Below, piece after piece: positions 61,340 to 64,000 of a DNA stretch of 64,000 bases. The translations under genes were made by a program, and so were the position numbers. Origin of the DNA: JAWXBG01 sp044375415 (GTDB lineage Bacteria > Bacteroidota > Bacteroidia > Flavobacteriales_D > Sanyastnellaceae); the NCBI GenBank assembly GCA_044375415.1, contig JBILMS010000006.1, positions 23,500-87,499 on the forward strand, given 5' to 3'. Numbering within the stretch: the first letter of the stretch is position 1; every line of letters starts with the position of its first letter. The notes beneath the pieces were generated by a model. The model was given only the letters and a program-made list of their open reading frames with translations, searched no databases and had not been told where the DNA came from.

Positions 61340-63577
61340 ATGAAAAAAAAGCATACCATACTTCTATTTCTTTTGAACCTACTTCTGAGTATTACTTCAA
61401 TTGCGCAACCCATCATAAACGAAGTATGCTATAAAAACACGGGTAGTTTAAGCGACGAACAAGGTCAATATCACGACTGGATTGAGTTGTACAATCCGGG
61501 AGTATCCGCTTTGGCACTCCATACTTATTTCTTGAATGATGAAGCGAATTTTGAAACCGCTTGGGCCCTGCCCTATTTTCTATTGCCACCCGGTGAATAT
61601 TTAATCATTTATGCCTCCGGCACTAGCGATGCGACTGCAGCTTTCCATGCGCCATTTAAGTTAAAGGAAGAAGGAGAAAATGTTGTTCTTTTTAATACCA
61701 ACGGGAATATTTTAGACATAAGTCCGGCCGTTGCCATACTACCAAACTATTCAATTGGGCCGGATATACATGAAGCAAACAGGTGGTTGATGTTTGACAA
61801 TCCAACTCCCGGATATGCCAACAGCACACTCAATCCCGTTGCAGCTCCCCTTTGGTGGGAAGACATCAGCATAGAAACACCATCCGGCATTTATACATTT
61901 CCTTTAGAAGTTCTACACAACAATTACGATTCTGCGCTATCCATTCGATATACAATCAATGGAACTGAGCCAACAGCAATTTCCCCCGTCTGGGAGGGTT
62001 CTCTGCGAATAACAGATATGGCAAGTAGTAGCTCCTCAATTATAAATATTCCAACTTCCGATACGTGGGAAATTCCTCAAGGAGATTTTGCAAAAGGAAC
62101 CATACTTAAGTCGGCAGCCTTTCGAAACGGAGTGCGTGTAAGTGAAATTAAAGAGAATACGTACTTCAATAAAGCTACAGCCGAGCACACTTCTTCCTTT
62201 CTCATACTCTCACTTTCTTCCGATAGTCAAAACCTTTTTTCCGATGAATCGGGTATCTATGTATATGGCAACCATCCATACGGAAACTGTCACCAGTCCG
62301 GTGAAGAATGGGAAAGAGAAGGAACTCTGTCTGTTTTTGAATCGGATCAAGTTGTTTGGTCAGGCTCTTCCAAATACAAAATCCATGGTCGAAGCTCTCG
62401 TGCTTATCCACAAAAATCCATTCGTTTTTACGCCGATCATTTGGATGAATCGATGACATTTGGTTTCAATCCTTTCAACGATCACGAAGCTCCTTCGCGT
62501 TTTCTATTAAAAGCTCCGGACCGTCTCTTCTCTCAATCTTTGTTTGTAGATGAATGGGTTCAACGATTAGCCGAACCCTTAAACATTGACTTGATGAGAA
62601 GCAGGCCTGCCATCCTTTACATCAATGGAGAATATTGGGGAATTCACCAACTGCGCGATCGCATAGATGAAAAATGGTTGCGAACAAAACATTCCATACC
62701 TGATAATACTGAAATCGATATACTCGACTATGATCGTGAGCTTTTCGTGCAAACGGGTAACACAGACAGTTGGCAGGATCTATTGTCTTGGATCCAATCT
62801 CACAATGCTGAGATCGACGAAAACATAGAACAATTTTCAAACATGGTAGACCTCTCTTCTTTCAAGGACTACATGGCTGTGAATTTATTTTTTAGTAACA
62901 AAGATTTTCCGGTCAACAATGTGCGGTTGTGGAAAGCGAGAACGGAGGAAAGTAAGTGGCGTTTTATATTATTCGACTGTGATGCTTGCGCTAAAGATGC
63001 GAACTATTCATCCGGAGAAAATCTTTTACAAGCCGCAAATGGCAGCGACCCTGCTTCCGTACTATTTCGTTACTTGATGAAAAATCAAACATATCGTCAA
63101 GAGTTCTTACTTCACGCTATGGACCTCGCCAATACATATTGGCGACCGGATCAGATCATTCCCCTTATCGATGAATTTACAGAAGAACTTACGCCGGAAT
63201 TAGAATCTCAAATCCGCAGATGGCACTATCCGGAATCAATCAACGCTTGGAATGGAGCAATCAGAGATCTCAAAGGGTTTTCTATACAGCGCCTTCTTAC
63301 ATTTCAGACACAGATTGGACATTCTATGAGTAGTCCATTTCAACTATATCCTAATCCGGCCCCCGATAAATTATTTATAGAGTTGATAAGTGGAGAGTCC
63401 TTTGCGCCGGGTATTGTAACACTGCGAGATCTCCGTGGAAGCATTGTAAAACAATTCACTCTTTACGGACAAAATAGCATTTGGCCAATTGATGTGGAAG
63501 ATCTGTCGGCCGGTATGTATTTGGTGGATCTCACCTATGGCGGAATGAAGTTTACCCATCGTTTATTAAAAAACTAA
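61340..63577 (+). CDS. CotH-kinase-family secreted protein with lamin-tail domain and T9SS type A sorting domain
   Basis: 745 residues. Signal peptide (to SIAQ), a lamin-tail domain (IINEVCYKNTGSLSDEQGQYHDWIELYNPG, about 24-140), a chitobiase-like beta domain (about 175-260), and a CotH domain (about 320-650) with KIHGRSSRAYPQKSIRFYA, FLLKAPDRLFSQSLFVDEWVQRL, YINGEYWGIHQLRDRIDE and WRFILFDCDAC, the latter two containing residues expected for ATP and metal binding. The tail (LYPNPAPDKLFIEL ... SAGMYLVDLTYGGMKFTHRLLKN) is a T9SS sorting domain. CotH proteins in spore formers phosphorylate coat proteins; the target of this surface kinase is unknown. Confidence 0.92.
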   Translation: MKKKHTILLFLLNLLLSITSIAQPIINEVCYKNTGSLSDEQGQYHDWIELYNPGVSALALHTYFLNDEANFETAWALPYFLLPPGEYLIIYASGTSDATAAFHAPFKLKEEGENVVLFNTNGNILDISPAVAILPNYSIGPDIHEANRWLMFDNPTPGYANSTLNPVAAPLWWEDISIETPSGIYTFPLEVLHNNYDSALSIRYTINGTEPTAISPVWEGSLRITDMASSSSSIINIPTSDTWEIPQGDFAKGTILKSAAFRNGVRVSEIKENTYFNKATAEHTSSFLILSLSSDSQNLFSDESGIYVYGNHPYGNCHQSGEEWEREGTLSVFESDQVVWSGSSKYKIHGRSSRAYPQKSIRFYADHLDESMTFGFNPFNDHEAPSRFLLKAPDRLFSQSLFVDEWVQRLAEPLNIDLMRSRPAILYINGEYWGIHQLRDRIDEKWLRTKHSIPDNTEIDILDYDRELFVQTGNTDSWQDLLSWIQSHNAEIDENIEQFSNMVDLSSFKDYMAVNLFFSNKDFPVNNVRLWKARTEESKWRFILFDCDACAKDANYSSGENLLQAANGSDPASVLFRYLMKNQTYRQEFLLHAMDLANTYWRPDQIIPLIDEFTEELTPELESQIRRWHYPESINAWNGAIRDLKGFSIQRLLTFQTQIGHSMSSPFQLYPNPAPDKLFIELISGESFAPGIVTLRDLRGSIVKQFTLYGQNSIWPIDVEDLSAGMYLVDLTYGGMKFTHRLLKN

Positions 63578-63596
63578 AGGAAACTTCAACCGAATT

Positions 63597-64000
63597 CTAT
63601 TCATCGCCATGCATTCCTCTCAATACTTTGAGAGCCTTATCCATTGTTTCTATATGATTAAAGGATATCCGAAGTGTTCCTTCTTTTTCATACATCTTTC
63701 CCGCATTCGGATATCTTTTGACAAAGTCGATAACCTTGGAGAACTTCTCACTTTGGTAATAAGGTGAATCCTGTTGCTTCACAAAGTAACCGATCATCTT
63801 ACCGCTTTTCAGTACAAGTTTTTCCAAACCAATTTCTCTTGCCAACCATCGCATTCGTATTGTATTCAAAAGAGCAACAGCTTTCAAAGGGATATCTCCA
63901 AATCTATCCTTCAACTCTGCCGTGAAATTGATCAGTTCCTCTTCGGATTGCAAATCATCCAATGTTTTATACAACGCAATTCTTTCCGTGATGCTACTTA
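63597..64000 (-). CDS. mfd: Transcription-repair coupling factor, C-terminal fragment (runs off the window)
   Basis: The frame is open to the window edge, so at least 134 residues of the C-terminus are visible. The segment reads SSITERIALYKTLDDLQSEE, ELKDRFGDIPLKAVALLNTIRMRWLAREIGL and later GTLRISFNHIETMDKALKVLR, matching the TRCF C-terminal (D7) domain of Mfd, which removes stalled RNA polymerase and recruits nucleotide excision repair. The helicase domains lie outside. It is convergent with the CotH gene, 19 bp apart. Confidence 0.9.
   Translation of the reverse strand, partial: SSITERIALYKTLDDLQSEEELINFTAELKDRFGDIPLKAVALLNTIRMRWLAREIGLEKLVLKSGKMIGYFVKQQDSPYYQSEKFSKVIDFVKRYPNAGKMYEKEGTLRISFNHIETMDKALKVLRGMHGDE

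Overview
The window looks like chromosomal DNA of a marine-type Bacteroidota, probably Flavobacteriales (Cryomorphaceae/Schleiferiaceae-like). This rests on type IX secretion (T9SS) sorting domains at the C-termini of several large secreted proteins, a PorU-like C25 peptidase, a TonB-dependent receptor with a carboxypeptidase-like N-terminal domain, DUF4292, DUF5522 and prokaryotic CCDC81/HU-SPOR proteins, a Bacteroidota-type long PurF, and several exact copies of the phylum's -7 promoter element (TAnnTTTG). Start sites are usually A-rich rather than Shine-Dalgarno-like. I saw no rRNA, tRNA, CRISPR array, insertion sequence or prophage.

Layout. 1-3.9 kb (minus): a membrane-protein start cut by the window edge, DUF502, a dicarboxylate/amino-acid symporter and a PurF-family enzyme. 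4.1-6.6 kb (plus): a barrel-less TonB-plug protein, an ECF sigma factor and a membrane protein with TPRs that is probably its anti-sigma. 6.6-14.5 kb (minus): a front-end fatty acid desaturase, then a tetR-tolC-MFP-RND efflux operon with a palindromic operator candidate and a strong terminator. 14.6-22.6 kb: a secreted beta-lactamase-fold hydrolase and two large lamin-tail-domain surface proteins. 22.6-26.8 kb: zinc-ribbon protein, short Ssb, urocanate hydratase, DUF5522 and an ACC-deaminase-like PLP enzyme. 26.8-33.1 kb (minus): a packed envelope cluster of crotonase, Dut, sugar nucleotidyltransferase, TPR lipoprotein, DUF4292 lipoprotein and an EnvC-like protein with degenerate zinc ligands. 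33.2-42.1 kb: potassium channel, HAD hydrolase, HU/SPOR protein, a NarL-type two-component pair, a TonB receptor and DprA. 42.1-47.8 kb: two more T9SS cargo proteins, a SanA-like protein, a candidate 32-residue protein with a strong Shine-Dalgarno, and a TM2 protein. 47.9-51.7 kb (plus): a tightly overlapped carotenoid operon, crtI-crtB-unknown-idi-crtZ. 51.8-64 kb: thioredoxin-like protein, structured intergenic DNA, KdsB, DUF2079, a 1689-residue PorU2-like peptidase, an outer-membrane protein, a CotH/lamin-tail protein, and the C-terminus of Mfd.

Together the genes describe a carotenoid-pigmented Gram-negative cell that invests heavily in surface secretion: T9SS cargo proteins, a possible T9SS sortase paralogue, Kdo-containing LPS, efflux and envelope maintenance. 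The least explained items are the plug-only/sigma/anti-sigma module, the unknown third gene of the carotenoid operon, the 924-residue repeat protein without a recognisable T9SS tail, the small ORF at 47.2 kb, and the folded intergenic DNA at 52.5-53.0 kb.
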